Below are positions 52,429 to 61,230 of a stretch of 64,000 nt of DNA, piece by piece. The number at the start of each line of letters is the position of its first letter. Positions within the stretch are counted from its first letter, which is position 1. The stretch spans positions 62,001 to 126,000 of the forward strand of contig JBEKYC010000010.1 in the NCBI GenBank assembly GCA_049511415.1, given 5' to 3'. A program made the translations under genes and the position numbers. The notes under the pieces are model-generated. The model searched no databases. It was not told the DNA's origin and was given only the letters and a program-made list of their open reading frames with translations. Source of the DNA: Bog-159 sp049511415. GTDB lineage: Bacteria > Acidobacteriota > Terriglobia > Bryobacterales > Bryobacteraceae.

Positions 52429-53775
52429 CTACTTGCCTCTGCTCAAGCCCAGCGCGCGGATGCGCTTGTGGAGGTTGGTGCGCTCCATGCCCAGGGCGCG
52501 GGCGGCGCCGGAGACGTTCCAGTTCGCCTCTTCGAGGGCGCGAAGGATGTGGTCGCGCTCGGCGGATTCGCGGGCTTCCTGGACGCTGGAGCGGGGGCCG
52601 GCGTCGCGCTGCACGCGGATCTCGACGGGGACGGAGTCGCGGGTGAGGCGGTCGCCGGTGGTCAGGATGGCCATGCGCTCGATGGCGTTGCGCAATTCGC
52701 GGGCGTTGCCGGGCCAGGGGTAACTTTCGAGTAGCGGGTAGACGGCATCGTCCAGGGTCTTCGGTTTGAAGTTATTGCGGGCGCAGAAATCGTCGAGGAA
52801 ATATTGGGCCAGCAGCTTGATATCCTGCGGGCGCTCGCGCAGCGAGGGGACGCGTATGGGAACCACGCTGAGGCGGTAGTACAGGTCTTCGCGGAATTTG
52901 GCCTGAGTGACCAGGGTGCCGAGGTCGCGGTTGGTGGCGGAAATGACGCGCACGGACACGCGGATGATCTGCTCGCCGCCGACGCGGTGGAACTCGCCTT
53001 CCTGCAAGACGCGGAGGAGCTTGGCCTGCGAAGCGCCGTGCAGGTCGCCGACTTCATCGAGGAAAATCGAGCCGCTATCGGCGAGTTCGAACTTGCCGCG
53101 GCGGGATCCGGCGGCGCCGGTGAACGCGCCTTTCTCGTGGCCGAATAATTCGGTTTCGAGCAGTTCGGTGGGGATGGCGGCGCAGTTCACTTTTACGAAC
53201 GGTCCCGCGGCGAAGGGGCTGTTCTGATGGATATGGGCGGCAAGTAGCTCTTTGCCGGTGCCGGACTCGCCGATCAGCAGCACGCGCGCATCGGAGCGGG
53301 CGGCCATGCTGGCCTGCTCCACGGCGCGCTGGAAGGCGGGGCTGGAGCCGATCATCTTGGGGCTGGCGCCCACCAGTTCGCGGAGCCGTTCATTCTCGGC
53401 GCGGAGGCTGGAATGCTCGATGGCGTTCTTGACGGCCAGCAATACTTTGTCGCGGCTGAGAGGCTTCTCCAGGAAATCGAAAGCGCCGGCGCGGGTGGCT
53501 TCGACCGCGTCGGCTATGGTGCCGTGCCCGGAAATCATGACGGCGGGCGCGGGGTTACCATTCTGCCGCACGGAGCGCAGCAGGTCGATGCCGTTGCCGT
53601 CGGGCAACTTCACATCGAAGAGGAAAGCGTCGGCGCGCTCCATATCGGGGTGCGCGCGAAATTCACGGATGGAACGGCAGACGGCGATGCCGTAACCCTC
53701 GCGCTCCAGGATCAGACGCAGCGAGCGGCCGATATTCTCTTCATCATCCACGATCAGAATGCGCTTGGATGCCAT
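52429..53775 (-). CDS. NtrC/NtrX-family sigma-54 response regulator
   Basis: The 448-residue protein has a receiver domain (RILIVDDEENIG, phosphorylated Asp in DAFLFDVKLPDG), an AAA+ domain with Walker A GESGTGKE and the sigma-54 contact loop GAFTGA (about 140-370), and a Fis-type helix-turn-helix at the end (WNVSGAARALGMERTNLHKRIRALG). It activates sigma-54 promoters after phosphorylation by the histidine kinase whose gene overlaps it by 32 nt. The final ~100 bp are duplicated at 50634-50732. Confidence 0.93.
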   Translation of the reverse strand: MASKRILIVDDEENIGRSLRLILEREGYGIAVCRSIREFRAHPDMERADAFLFDVKLPDGNGIDLLRSVRQNGNPAPAVMISGHGTIADAVEATRAGAFDFLEKPLSRDKVLLAVKNAIEHSSLRAENERLRELVGASPKMIGSSPAFQRAVEQASMAARSDARVLLIGESGTGKELLAAHIHQNSPFAAGPFVKVNCAAIPTELLETELFGHEKGAFTGAAGSRRGKFELADSGSIFLDEVGDLHGASQAKLLRVLQEGEFHRVGGEQIIRVSVRVISATNRDLGTLVTQAKFREDLYYRLSVVPIRVPSLRERPQDIKLLAQYFLDDFCARNNFKPKTLDDAVYPLLESYPWPGNARELRNAIERMAILTTGDRLTRDSVPVEIRVQRDAGPRSSVQEARESAERDHILRALEEANWNVSGAARALGMERTNLHKRIRALGLSRGK

Positions 53776-55159
53776 GGGATGCTACGGGCAGCAGCACGCG
53801 GAAACCTGCGCCGCCCAATTCTCCTTTCACGAGCACGATGTCGCCCCCGGTCAGCAGAGCGCCTTTACGGGAAATGGACAGTCCCAGCCCCATTCCGCCC
53901 TTCTTGAAGGAGATGGATGGCTGAAACAAAGATTGACGGATTTGTTCGCTCAGGCCCGGGCCGGAGTCGTGCACTTCGACGAATGCGTTGCCATTATTGA
54001 CGGCGGTGACGCCAAGAATGCGGCCGCCTTCGCCGGCGGCTTCTGCGGCGTTTTCGAGCAGGTTGGTGAGGATGCCTTTCACCAGATCCTGGTCGGCCAG
54101 CGCAGTGGGCTGACCGCCGTCGAGGCGCAGATCGTAGGACACTTCGGGATGGCCGTTTTTCAAAAACGCGATGCGCTCTTCGAGCAGGGCGTTCAAATCG
54201 AGCGGCTCGGGAAGCACGGGGGGTTCGGCGGCGAACTGGGAGAAGGCGCGCACGCGGCGCTCCAGGCTTTCGACCTCTTCGGCCACGATCTGGGTAGCCT
54301 GCTCCATGAACGCGCGATCGCTTTCGCCGTAGCGGGCCAGCATCTCCTCAACGGTTAGGCGGATGGGCGTAAGTGAATTTTTGACCTCGTGGGCCATTTT
54401 ACGGGCGAGGGTCTGCCAACTGGCGAGCTGGGTGAGGTAGAGGAGGCGCTCGGTGCTGCGCTGGAGGCGCTCGGCCATATCGTTGAAGGCGCGGATGGCG
54501 CGGCCGATTTCATCGTCGCGGCGGGACTCGACGCGGGTGGAGAGGTTGCCGGCGGCGAGCTCGGAGAGTCCGGCGGTGAGCTGCTGAATGGGGCGGCTGA
54601 TACGATGGGCCAGGTAAACGAGGAGCACCAGGGATGCGAGCCACACGGAGGCGGCCAGTAGGACGTAGGTATAGGTGAAACCGCGCAGCAGATCGCGCGA
54701 CTCGCGTTTCTCGACGATGGCGCGGGCCTGGCGATACTCGCGGGAAAGTTCATCAAGGCCCACGCCGGTCAGGCTGGTGGACCAGAACAGCACATCGCCG
54801 CCGCGGCGGGCCAGGTAATCGATGCGGTCGCCATCGTGCCCGGCGATGAGGAAACGCTCGGCATCGCCGCTGTCGAAGAAACTCTTGACCGCGGGGGACC
54901 ATTGCGGTTGGGAAGCGGCGAGGTAGCGGACGGGTTGCAGATGGCCGGCCAAGGCGTCGGCTTTCACATGATCGCAGGCCTGCCGGTAGAGCTCTTTACC
55001 GGCGCGCTGCAGATAGCGGGAGAGACGGTCGAGTTCGCCGGTGGAGGCGTAGCTGAGGCTACGATCAAATAAGGAAGTGGTGATCCAGAGGGTAGCGGCC
55101 AAAGGCGCCAGGGTGGCGACCAGGAAGATGGCGATCAGCCTGTTGCGCAGCCGGTTCAC
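53744..55159 (-). CDS. NtrY-like membrane histidine kinase
   Basis: The 471-residue kinase has a membrane helix at 8-30, a periplasmic sensor of about 150 residues, a second helix (YVLLAASVWLASLVLLVYL), a HAMP domain, a phosphoacceptor block MAHEVKNSLTPIRL with the histidine, and an ATPase domain (LLENAAEAAGEGG, DSGPGL, GGMGLGLSIS). GTG 55159 overlaps the upstream stop as GTGA. Together with the NtrX-like regulator this is an envelope-sensing two-component pair. Confidence 0.92.
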   Translation of the reverse strand: MNRLRNRLIAIFLVATLAPLAATLWITTSLFDRSLSYASTGELDRLSRYLQRAGKELYRQACDHVKADALAGHLQPVRYLAASQPQWSPAVKSFFDSGDAERFLIAGHDGDRIDYLARRGGDVLFWSTSLTGVGLDELSREYRQARAIVEKRESRDLLRGFTYTYVLLAASVWLASLVLLVYLAHRISRPIQQLTAGLSELAAGNLSTRVESRRDDEIGRAIRAFNDMAERLQRSTERLLYLTQLASWQTLARKMAHEVKNSLTPIRLTVEEMLARYGESDRAFMEQATQIVAEEVESLERRVRAFSQFAAEPPVLPEPLDLNALLEERIAFLKNGHPEVSYDLRLDGGQPTALADQDLVKGILTNLLENAAEAAGEGGRILGVTAVNNGNAFVEVHDSGPGLSEQIRQSLFQPSISFKKGGMGLGLSISRKGALLTGGDIVLVKGELGGAGFRVLLPVASHGIQAHSDRG

Positions 55160-55797
55160 GAGGTTCGGGCGGCGCGGCCCACCAGCCGCCGGAGATCGAT
55201 CAAGCGCAGCGGTCCAGTCTCGGCGGTCCATTGGGGCTGCTGGTCGCGTGGGCGGCGGCTGAAGAGCTCGATCAGCCGAGTGAGGTTGAGGCCGGATTCG
55301 CCGATCACCGCGGCTTCGTCCTTGGCTTCGGTGGCGTGCATCTCGAAGCGCAACCAGAAGGGCCGGTCCTGGGGAAGATCCGAGGTACTGATGGCCACAT
55401 TCTCCAAGCACCAAGCTTCGGCGGCGGCCAGCGACAGGTGCGCGACGGTCCGCTGCCCCTCGCCGAGCTTCGTGACTGAGAACTTTTCTTCCCACAAATC
55501 GTAGCTGAATACGAAACGCTCGGGCGTGCGGCGCAAGCTGGTTTTATAGTCGTCGGTAGTCAGCGTCAACTGCGTGAGGAAGACCACAGCCGCGCCGTCT
55601 TTCAGGCGATCCAGCGGTTTGCCGGACAAGAAATTCAATTGCGGCGCGGCCACGTGCAGGTCGTCGCCATCCCAGGTAACGTTGAGACGCTCGGCGGAGC
55701 GGAGGGAAGACAGAGATATACACACGCCGGCCACGAGCCAGCAAATCCGGCCGAGTTCCGCCCCTTTGAGGTAGCGGCTCCGTTTACCTTGCTTCAT
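55156..55797 (-). CDS. DUF4390-like secreted protein
   Basis: The 213-residue protein has an N-terminal hydrophobic segment and a domain reading LNVTWDGDDLHVAAPQLNFLSGKPLDRLKDGAAVVFLTQLTL...RFVFSYDLWEEKFSVTKLGEG..SLAAAEAWCLENVAI, and a conserved LPQDRPFWLRFEMHA end. This resembles DUF4390, which lies beside NtrY kinases in proteobacteria. It may be the periplasmic partner of the sensor. It starts just after the Omp85-like gene (8-nt gap) and overlaps the kinase gene. Confidence 0.75.
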   Translation of the reverse strand: MKQGKRSRYLKGAELGRICWLVAGVCISLSSLRSAERLNVTWDGDDLHVAAPQLNFLSGKPLDRLKDGAAVVFLTQLTLTTDDYKTSLRRTPERFVFSYDLWEEKFSVTKLGEGQRTVAHLSLAAAEAWCLENVAISTSDLPQDRPFWLRFEMHATEAKDEAAVIGESGLNLTRLIELFSRRPRDQQPQWTAETGPLRLIDLRRLVGRAARTS

Positions 55798-55805
55798 TCA
55801 ACTTT

Positions 55806-57077
55806 TCAATAGTTCATGCCGACCATGAAAACCGGCTCGATATGGCCTTCCTTGATAGGGAATGCCAGGGCGGCGTACATGCCGTTCTGGCGGACACCAA
55901 CTCCGACCGAATGGCGCCAGGTAGCCGTCTGACCCACATCCCATATTGTCCCACTGTCGTAGAAAACGTCGAAGCGGCGGTACCGGTACTCCATGGTGTT
56001 GGCGACCACCCGGCTGCCACCCAGGGGGTCCAAATCGAACCGATTCCAACCGCGCAGGAAGGTGGTGTTGCCGAGCATAAAACGTTCATAAAGCGGCGCA
56101 CGGCCGGTAATCAGGCCGACGGTCATTTCGTCCACGATCTGATTGTGATCCCAGGAGTAGACGTATTCGGCGTCGGCTTGGTGACGGGAATATGCGAAAT
56201 CGCTGCCTAACATATTGGTGGCCGCCCGCAGGCTGTAACCTGCGTCCCATTCCTGCTGGTTGGCGCCGGAGCTTTCCACGCGACGATGGTAGCGCAGAGT
56301 TGTCACCATCGCGTTGGCCGACTCCGTTCGCGCGGCCGGAAACTCAGGTTGAATCTTTTCAAAACTGGCGCCCACGGTAAGGTTGACGTTGCCGGGAGCG
56401 CCCCGCAAGAGGAGGAACGTCACCAGCGGTTCGATGTTATCACGGCTCCGGTAGATTCCGGAGGTATCGGCTTCGGCACCGGGTTGCGCCAGGGCATCGG
56501 AGGTGGCTGTGTTCCACTGGTCGCGATAACTTTCGAAATCCAGGCGGAAGCGTATGCGATCGCTCGCGAGGTGATTATCCTGGTAGCGGGCGATGAAGCC
56601 GGTGTAGCGTTCGGCCAGATCGTCGCCATTGCTGACCGCGCCTACGGTGAATGCCTGAGTGCCCACGGTAGCGGTGCCTTCGACTGTGCCGGTGATTCCG
56701 GCATCGGTGCGGTAGACCAATTGCGGAATGGAGGCATCGAATTTGGCGGGCCGGCCCAGGACATCGAACACGACGCGCACATGTTCGGGGGTCTGGCCGC
56801 GGAGCAGGCGGTGGGTTACGGCGCGGACGTGCAATTCGTGGCGGATGCGGGTGGCCAGATCATCGAGCGCGGCCGGATTGACCTTTTCGCCGACCATGCG
56901 CATGAGTTGATTGTGCAGGGTGGTGCTGATACCGGAAGGGTCATCGCCGGCGAGTTCGACGCTCTCCACCGTATAGCGGGTATTCACGTTGAAATCCTCG
57001 GGCGGGGAGCCGGCCAGAAGCGGGCTGAAACACGCCAAGATCAAGCCCAGGCACGCGAATCTCATGCGGGCCAGCAT
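55806..57077 (-). CDS. Omp85/TamA-like outer-membrane protein
   Basis: The 423-residue protein has a signal peptide (MRFACLGLILACFSPLLA within the first 25 residues), a POTRA-like N-terminal domain (RYTVESVELAGDDPSGISTTLHNQLMRMVGEKVNPAALDDLATRI), and an outer-membrane barrel with the Omp85 signature FMLGNTTFLRGWNRFD and an aromatic C-terminus (VFMVGMNY). It has one POTRA domain and a short barrel, so it is a small BamA/FhaC relative. Heading the operon with the sensor kinase, it may be the envelope part that the system monitors. Confidence 0.82.
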   Translation of the reverse strand: MLARMRFACLGLILACFSPLLAGSPPEDFNVNTRYTVESVELAGDDPSGISTTLHNQLMRMVGEKVNPAALDDLATRIRHELHVRAVTHRLLRGQTPEHVRVVFDVLGRPAKFDASIPQLVYRTDAGITGTVEGTATVGTQAFTVGAVSNGDDLAERYTGFIARYQDNHLASDRIRFRLDFESYRDQWNTATSDALAQPGAEADTSGIYRSRDNIEPLVTFLLLRGAPGNVNLTVGASFEKIQPEFPAARTESANAMVTTLRYHRRVESSGANQQEWDAGYSLRAATNMLGSDFAYSRHQADAEYVYSWDHNQIVDEMTVGLITGRAPLYERFMLGNTTFLRGWNRFDLDPLGGSRVVANTMEYRYRRFDVFYDSGTIWDVGQTATWRHSVGVGVRQNGMYAALAFPIKEGHIEPVFMVGMNY

Positions 57078-57192
57078 TGCAGGCTTTCGGCCAAATACAA
57101 ATAGCTGTAATGAAAAGGTTTATATAGAAGATGGCTGTGACTGTGATTCACAGGTGTGGGAAGGCGAATTTGGTGGGCGACACAGCCCGTTT

Positions 57193-57561
57193 TTATAAAG
57201 CTTTAGCCAACTCAGCGCCAAAAGCGGTCTTGGGCGCAGCGTCTTTGCCGCGGCGGGGCTTACGCCCGGTGCGCTGCTGGGGACGCTCCATCGGTTTACT
57301 GTCTTTACCCTTGGAAGGCTGCGCCGGGTTGGCCCGCAACAGCCGGTCTTCCAGAGGTGCGCGATCGAAACGGCGGATGATCGCTTGCATCTCGTCGGCC
57401 GTAGGCGCTTCCACAAATGCGAAGCCCTTGGATTCTTGTGTTTCGTGATTGCGGATTACTTTAACCGAATCCGCGACCAGGTTTTCAGCGGTTAGCCATT
57501 GCTTAATATCGTCGGCAGTGACCCAGATGGGCAGGTTGCCTAAGAATACAGTGAAATTCAT
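57193..57561 (-). CDS. RRM-domain RNA-binding protein
   Basis: The 122-residue protein has one RRM: RNP2 VFLGNLP and RNP1 KGFAFVEA, with a Lys/Arg/Pro-rich tail. Bacterial RRM proteins of this size are often cold-induced RNA chaperones. A promoter at 57630-57659 predicts a leader of about 60 nt, which is typical for such genes. The tail ends FGAELAKAL. Confidence 0.9.
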   Translation of the reverse strand: MNFTVFLGNLPIWVTADDIKQWLTAENLVADSVKVIRNHETQESKGFAFVEAPTADEMQAIIRRFDRAPLEDRLLRANPAQPSKGKDSKPMERPQQRTGRKPRRGKDAAPKTAFGAELAKAL

Positions 57562-57629
57562 TCAGTGATTTGATCTCTCCGTTGGTTGGATTGGCACTTC
57601 AAGGGGAAGGATTCCGTGCTGCCACCTAG

Positions 57630-57659
57630 ATAGTATCAGACGGGGGCACTGCTGCGCAA
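57630..57659 (-). promoter_or_regulatory. Promoter of the RRM gene
   Basis: TTGCGC and TACTAT are 18 nt apart on the - strand, with TG one base before the -10 (extended form). Confidence 0.45.
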
Positions 57660-57763
57660 ACCAAATTAACTTTGCACAACGCGCAAAACGGGTCGCGGCC
57701 GCGCCGCCAGGACTCCGCGAGGTGTTTGAACAACGGGCAAAACGGGGTATGCATTTTTGAGCA

Positions 57764-58401
57764 CTATTTCCAGGCATCCAGCACCATGTTGGTGCGGTTG
57801 CGCAAGGCGAGACGCCGTAGATAGCGGTCGGAAGCTGTAACGTAGCTGTAAGCTGCCTCTTCGCCGAAAGCGCGGCGGACGAGGCGCAGGCCGCGGGTCC
57901 AGGGAAGATCCTGCGTGCGGATGCGGGGAGGGAGGCAGCCGTGAAGGGGCGGATGTGCGTGAAATCCGCGTAGAAGGCTACCATATCCACCGGCGTGGGG
58001 ACCACGATGGTGCAAAGGCCGCCGGGTTTGAGGACGCGATGCAATTCGAGAATGGCGCGCTCGGGATCGGGCAGATGCTCGAACAGCCAGCAGCAGAAGA
58101 TGCCCTCGAAACGGTTATCGGGGAAGGGCATGGCTTCGGCGCGACCCAGTTTCGTTTGCAGGCCTTCAGCGGCATAGTGTTGAACCAGGTCGGGCGCGTT
58201 ATCGACGGCGATGATTGCTCCGGCATTCTGGCGCGTGAACCAGCAGCGGCCGGGGCCGACGTCGGCGACGGGGCGCTTGCCGCGGAATCGGGAATCGTAC
58301 CAGAAGCGGCCCCAGACGGTTTCAATCTGGCCGACGAGGCCTTCGCCGGTGCCGAGGATGTAGCGGCCGTAGGAAGTGGTGGCGCACGACTGCGGGGTCA
58401 T
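57764..58401 (-). pseudogene. SAM-dependent methyltransferase, frameshifted
   Basis: The upstream frame (58401 to about 57940) encodes a class I methyltransferase core: VADVGPGRCWF (SAM loop), IIAVDNAPDLV, MPFPDNRFEGIFCCWLFEHLPDPERAI and LHRVLKPGG. After ..THIRPFTAASLP the coding continues in another frame as RIRTQDLPWTRGLRLVRRAFGEEAAYSYVTASDRYLRRLALRNRTNMVLDAWK, ending at 57764. The break lies in a C-rich run at about 57930-57940. The start ATG 58401 is chosen. Either a real frameshift or a base-calling error in the run. Confidence 0.7.
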
Positions 58402-58433
58402 ACGGGGATAGTGGGCCACCACTCGCTAAGCTC

Positions 58434-58952
58434 TCATGGAGCCGCAGATGCTGGCGACGTTTGGGATAGACCCAAAGAGATCACTTCCGTTGGGCGGCGC
58501 TGCCGGATTCGCCACCGGGATCCGACACGCCAGTGAGAAAGTGCCATCCCTGCCGCGATCCACAGCAGGAAAGCCACCAGCACTGAAAGCAGCCGGACGG
58601 GTCTAGTAGGATGACTGCCTGCGAGATCCCGCACCAGCGCAGCCCCGCAGACTGCCAAAACGATGGGGAGCAGCTCCCGGAGATCCAAGAAGGTTTCCTC
58701 CGCCAACGCCATCGGCGCGCCGCCGATCCAAATGTCGGCATGCACCCTCCAGAACCCGCCGAATACACACCTGACTGGTTCACCAGCGCCCTGACCATCC
58801 GGAATGGCCGTGTGCAGTTCGGATTTGGAAAACCCGCTGACCGCGCCGCCCTTTTGCGCCAGTTTACCGTCCACAAATAAGGACGTGGAGAAACCCGCGA
58901 ACTCGCTCTCGATGGTGTGACCTTTATAATCGACGTGCCAGCACTTGCCCAT
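58434..58952 (-). CDS. Small membrane protein, unknown function
   Basis: The 172-residue protein starts MGKCWHVDYKGHTIESEFAGFSTSLFVDGKLAQ, a beta-rich cytoplasmic part, and has two membrane helices (LRELLPIVLAVCGAALVRDL and VRLLSVLVAFLLWIAAGMAL). AGGAGA five bases before ATG 58952 decides the start. I know no family for it. It follows the choice-of-anchor protein gene by about 30 nt. Confidence 0.75.
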   Translation of the reverse strand: MGKCWHVDYKGHTIESEFAGFSTSLFVDGKLAQKGGAVSGFSKSELHTAIPDGQGAGEPVRCVFGGFWRVHADIWIGGAPMALAEETFLDLRELLPIVLAVCGAALVRDLAGSHPTRPVRLLSVLVAFLLWIAAGMALSHWRVGSRWRIRQRRPTEVISLGLSQTSPASAAP

Positions 58953-58981
58953 ATCGTCTCCTGTGGTATGACGCCCGACGC

Positions 58982-60790
58982 CTATTGCCCCGGGATAGTG
59001 GCCGGAACCGAGGTAAAGGTCCCGAACGGGCTGAATCGCAGTCCCAGGCCCGCAAGACCGCCGGCGGAGCTGAACTGCACGATCCCCTGTTCTCCGATGG
59101 TCTGCGGAAACTGGGTGGTGAGTGCGAACGAGGCGTGGCCCTCTCCGGCAACGGCAATGGGTTGGGGAGCACCCAGTTGGTTGCCATTGGCATCCCACAT
59201 GGTGGCCACGATGGTCTGAGATGCCGGGGAGAGGTTTGCCAACGCCACACCCAGGATGAAACCAGCGGTATTGTCGTAAGCCATGGTGATTAGATATGGA
59301 GATTGGGTCTGGAGTGACGCAGTACCCTCCGATGGCGATCCGGATGACGGAGTGGAGCGGAATATGGCGGAACCGCCCACCGGACCGGTGCTCAGCACGT
59401 CGGCCCATCCCACCGTGACCGACGGGATCCCATCTCCAGTCGAAATGAGGAAAGTGGTATTCGGGTTCAGGGTGGCATTGATGGAGGAGGCTGTGAGTGT
59501 CTGTGTCGCACCTTGCTGGGTGGTAGTCAGGGGCAGGGTTAGGGGCGTCCCATCGTTGGCGTGAAGCTGCACGCTGACGGTGATGGGTAACAGAGAGCTG
59601 TTTTCGAGGGAGATGACGGTGGTCCAGCCGCCGCCGGCTGCGATTTGGGACAAAGCGCTGGAACGAACCGGCGAGACGTCGAAAGCCGGCAGAGCACTGG
59701 CGGACAGGGCCTGCCAGCCGGAACCATTATTGGACAACCCACCGCTGAGTCCGAGGGTGTTGCGATTCCAGGCCACCAGCGTGTCGTTGGCCATGGGCTG
59801 CACCACGAGCCAGTATGGCGCCCCGCCCTGGAGCATCAGGTTGACTTTGTCATTGACCACTGTGAGTGCCGGCGGCTGTGCGAGGGGCAAGCCGGTGACC
59901 GTCCAGCTTTCCAGGGTACTGCCGGGAGATCCGCTAGAATCCTGCGCGATGGAAACAACCGCGCCATTTGTGCCGGTATTGTAGCTTAGGGGCAGGCTGA
60001 TACTCTGCAAGGCAAACGTTGCGCTCGGTGTAAACGGAGCAGCGATTTCACGCAGCAGAGTAGGACCACAGTTCGGATTCGTGGGACCGCTGACGCACCA
60101 GACGCTGGTGGAGAAGCTGTCGTTGGAACCGAAGCTGGAGTAATAGGCGGAGCCTGAACTGAGGACTCCGGCCACACTGAAGGCCGGCTGGGTACCAGTT
60201 CCCGTAAGGGGCTGCCATCCGCTGGAACCGATGATGGTCGTGCCACCATTCAGACCCAAATTGTTCTTGTACCAAACGAGCAGGGTGTCGTTCCCTCCCG
60301 GCAGCACCTCGACCCAGTATTTCTGGCCTGCCTGAAGGGTCAGGTTGAGGCTGTCGGCAGCCGCGGTGAGTGCGGGTTCGGCGCCGCCCGGCAGGTTTCC
60401 CAGGGTCCAGGTTTCCAGGCTCTTGCCCGGAATGCCACCGCCATCCTGGGCCAACACGATCTGTGCGCTATTGGTCCCGGTGGCGTAGCCCAAGGGGAGG
60501 CTGATGCCTTGCAAGGTAAAGGAGGCGCTGGGAGTAAAGGAAGCGGCGATCTCGCGGAGCACGGCCGGGCCGCATTCCGTGTTGTTGGGGCCGGTAATGC
60601 ACCACGGATCAACGCTGGAGAAACTGTTGTTTGCACCCAGGCTCGAATAGTACACCTGGGCGTGTCCAGGCATTACAAGTAACGCGAACATGAGGCACAA
60701 ACCCAAGGCTTGCGGGCCGCCTTTTGGCAGGCATCGCTTGTGAGTCCACTCTTTATAGGTTTTCTTATCTTTGGACCTCTCTTTGATCAC
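58982..60790 (-). CDS. Secreted protein with duplicated choice-of-anchor-like domain
   Basis: The 602-residue protein has a signal segment (LGLCLMFALLVMPGHAQ), two tandem copies of a 170-residue domain (YYSSLGANNSFS.. and YYSSFGSNDSFS.., each with REIAA.FTPSA and QKYWVEV/APYWLVV), and a C-terminal 220-residue domain with an IPGQ end. GTG 60790 with AGGAGG seven bases upstream is preferred over a TTG at 60817. The domain resembles the choice-of-anchor families of acidobacterial secreted proteins; no catalytic residue is seen. Confidence 0.75.
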   Translation of the reverse strand: MIKERSKDKKTYKEWTHKRCLPKGGPQALGLCLMFALLVMPGHAQVYYSSLGANNSFSSVDPWCITGPNNTECGPAVLREIAASFTPSASFTLQGISLPLGYATGTNSAQIVLAQDGGGIPGKSLETWTLGNLPGGAEPALTAAADSLNLTLQAGQKYWVEVLPGGNDTLLVWYKNNLGLNGGTTIIGSSGWQPLTGTGTQPAFSVAGVLSSGSAYYSSFGSNDSFSTSVWCVSGPTNPNCGPTLLREIAAPFTPSATFALQSISLPLSYNTGTNGAVVSIAQDSSGSPGSTLESWTVTGLPLAQPPALTVVNDKVNLMLQGGAPYWLVVQPMANDTLVAWNRNTLGLSGGLSNNGSGWQALSASALPAFDVSPVRSSALSQIAAGGGWTTVISLENSSLLPITVSVQLHANDGTPLTLPLTTTQQGATQTLTASSINATLNPNTTFLISTGDGIPSVTVGWADVLSTGPVGGSAIFRSTPSSGSPSEGTASLQTQSPYLITMAYDNTAGFILGVALANLSPASQTIVATMWDANGNQLGAPQPIAVAGEGHASFALTTQFPQTIGEQGIVQFSSAGGLAGLGLRFSPFGTFTSVPATIPGQ

Positions 60791-61230
60791 GGATAGCCTC
60801 CTCTGCTGAATGCACAATTCGGAACTTGAGCATTAAGGCCGGGCGCGGCGGCGCGGCCAAGTTGCGGATGACACCGCCTGACAACCGATAACGAATGGCG
60901 CATTTTTAAAGGACGCAACGGTCTCTCTAAGACGGCCTAACTCAAGAGCGGTCGAGGCGTCCGCCTATAACTCCTAAGCGTAACCGCGACGCACTTAGGG
61001 ACATGATAGAGAGCCGTTTTAGGTTTTTGTTGGCAAGTTATGAACACAGGTCATTCTTCCCAAACGAACGGAGACAGTCTACCGCGCCGTTCTTGGACTG
61101 TCAAGCTAAGTCTGACTGCAAGGCGAAATCTTCAAGTGCGGGCAATCAGCACGAGATGCTGACGGACTGGCAAGGGCCGGCGCCGAGCCCGGAAACCGCG
61201 AGGCCGCACGCACGTCGTAGAATGAACATA
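60791..61230. other. Intergenic stretch without a supported gene
   Basis: 440 bases between divergent genes. No frame with coding character was found. The aminotransferase -10 element lies at its right end. Its left end holds an AGGAGG ribosome site for the choice-of-anchor gene. Confidence 0.6.
61218..61223 (+). promoter_or_regulatory. -10 element for the aminotransferase gene
   Basis: TAGAAT with a 7-nt spacer to ATG 61231. Confidence 0.5.

Noticed and set aside
53744..55495. Longer kinase frame starting at 55495
   Set aside because: The first 112 residues are Arg/Pro-rich and lie over the DUF4390-like gene; GTG 55159 with a GTGA overlap is the better start.
57128..57160. CRP-like site in the TGTGA..TCACA stretch between the RRM and Omp85 genes
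   Set aside because: The half-sites are one base apart, not six, so it does not fit a CRP site.
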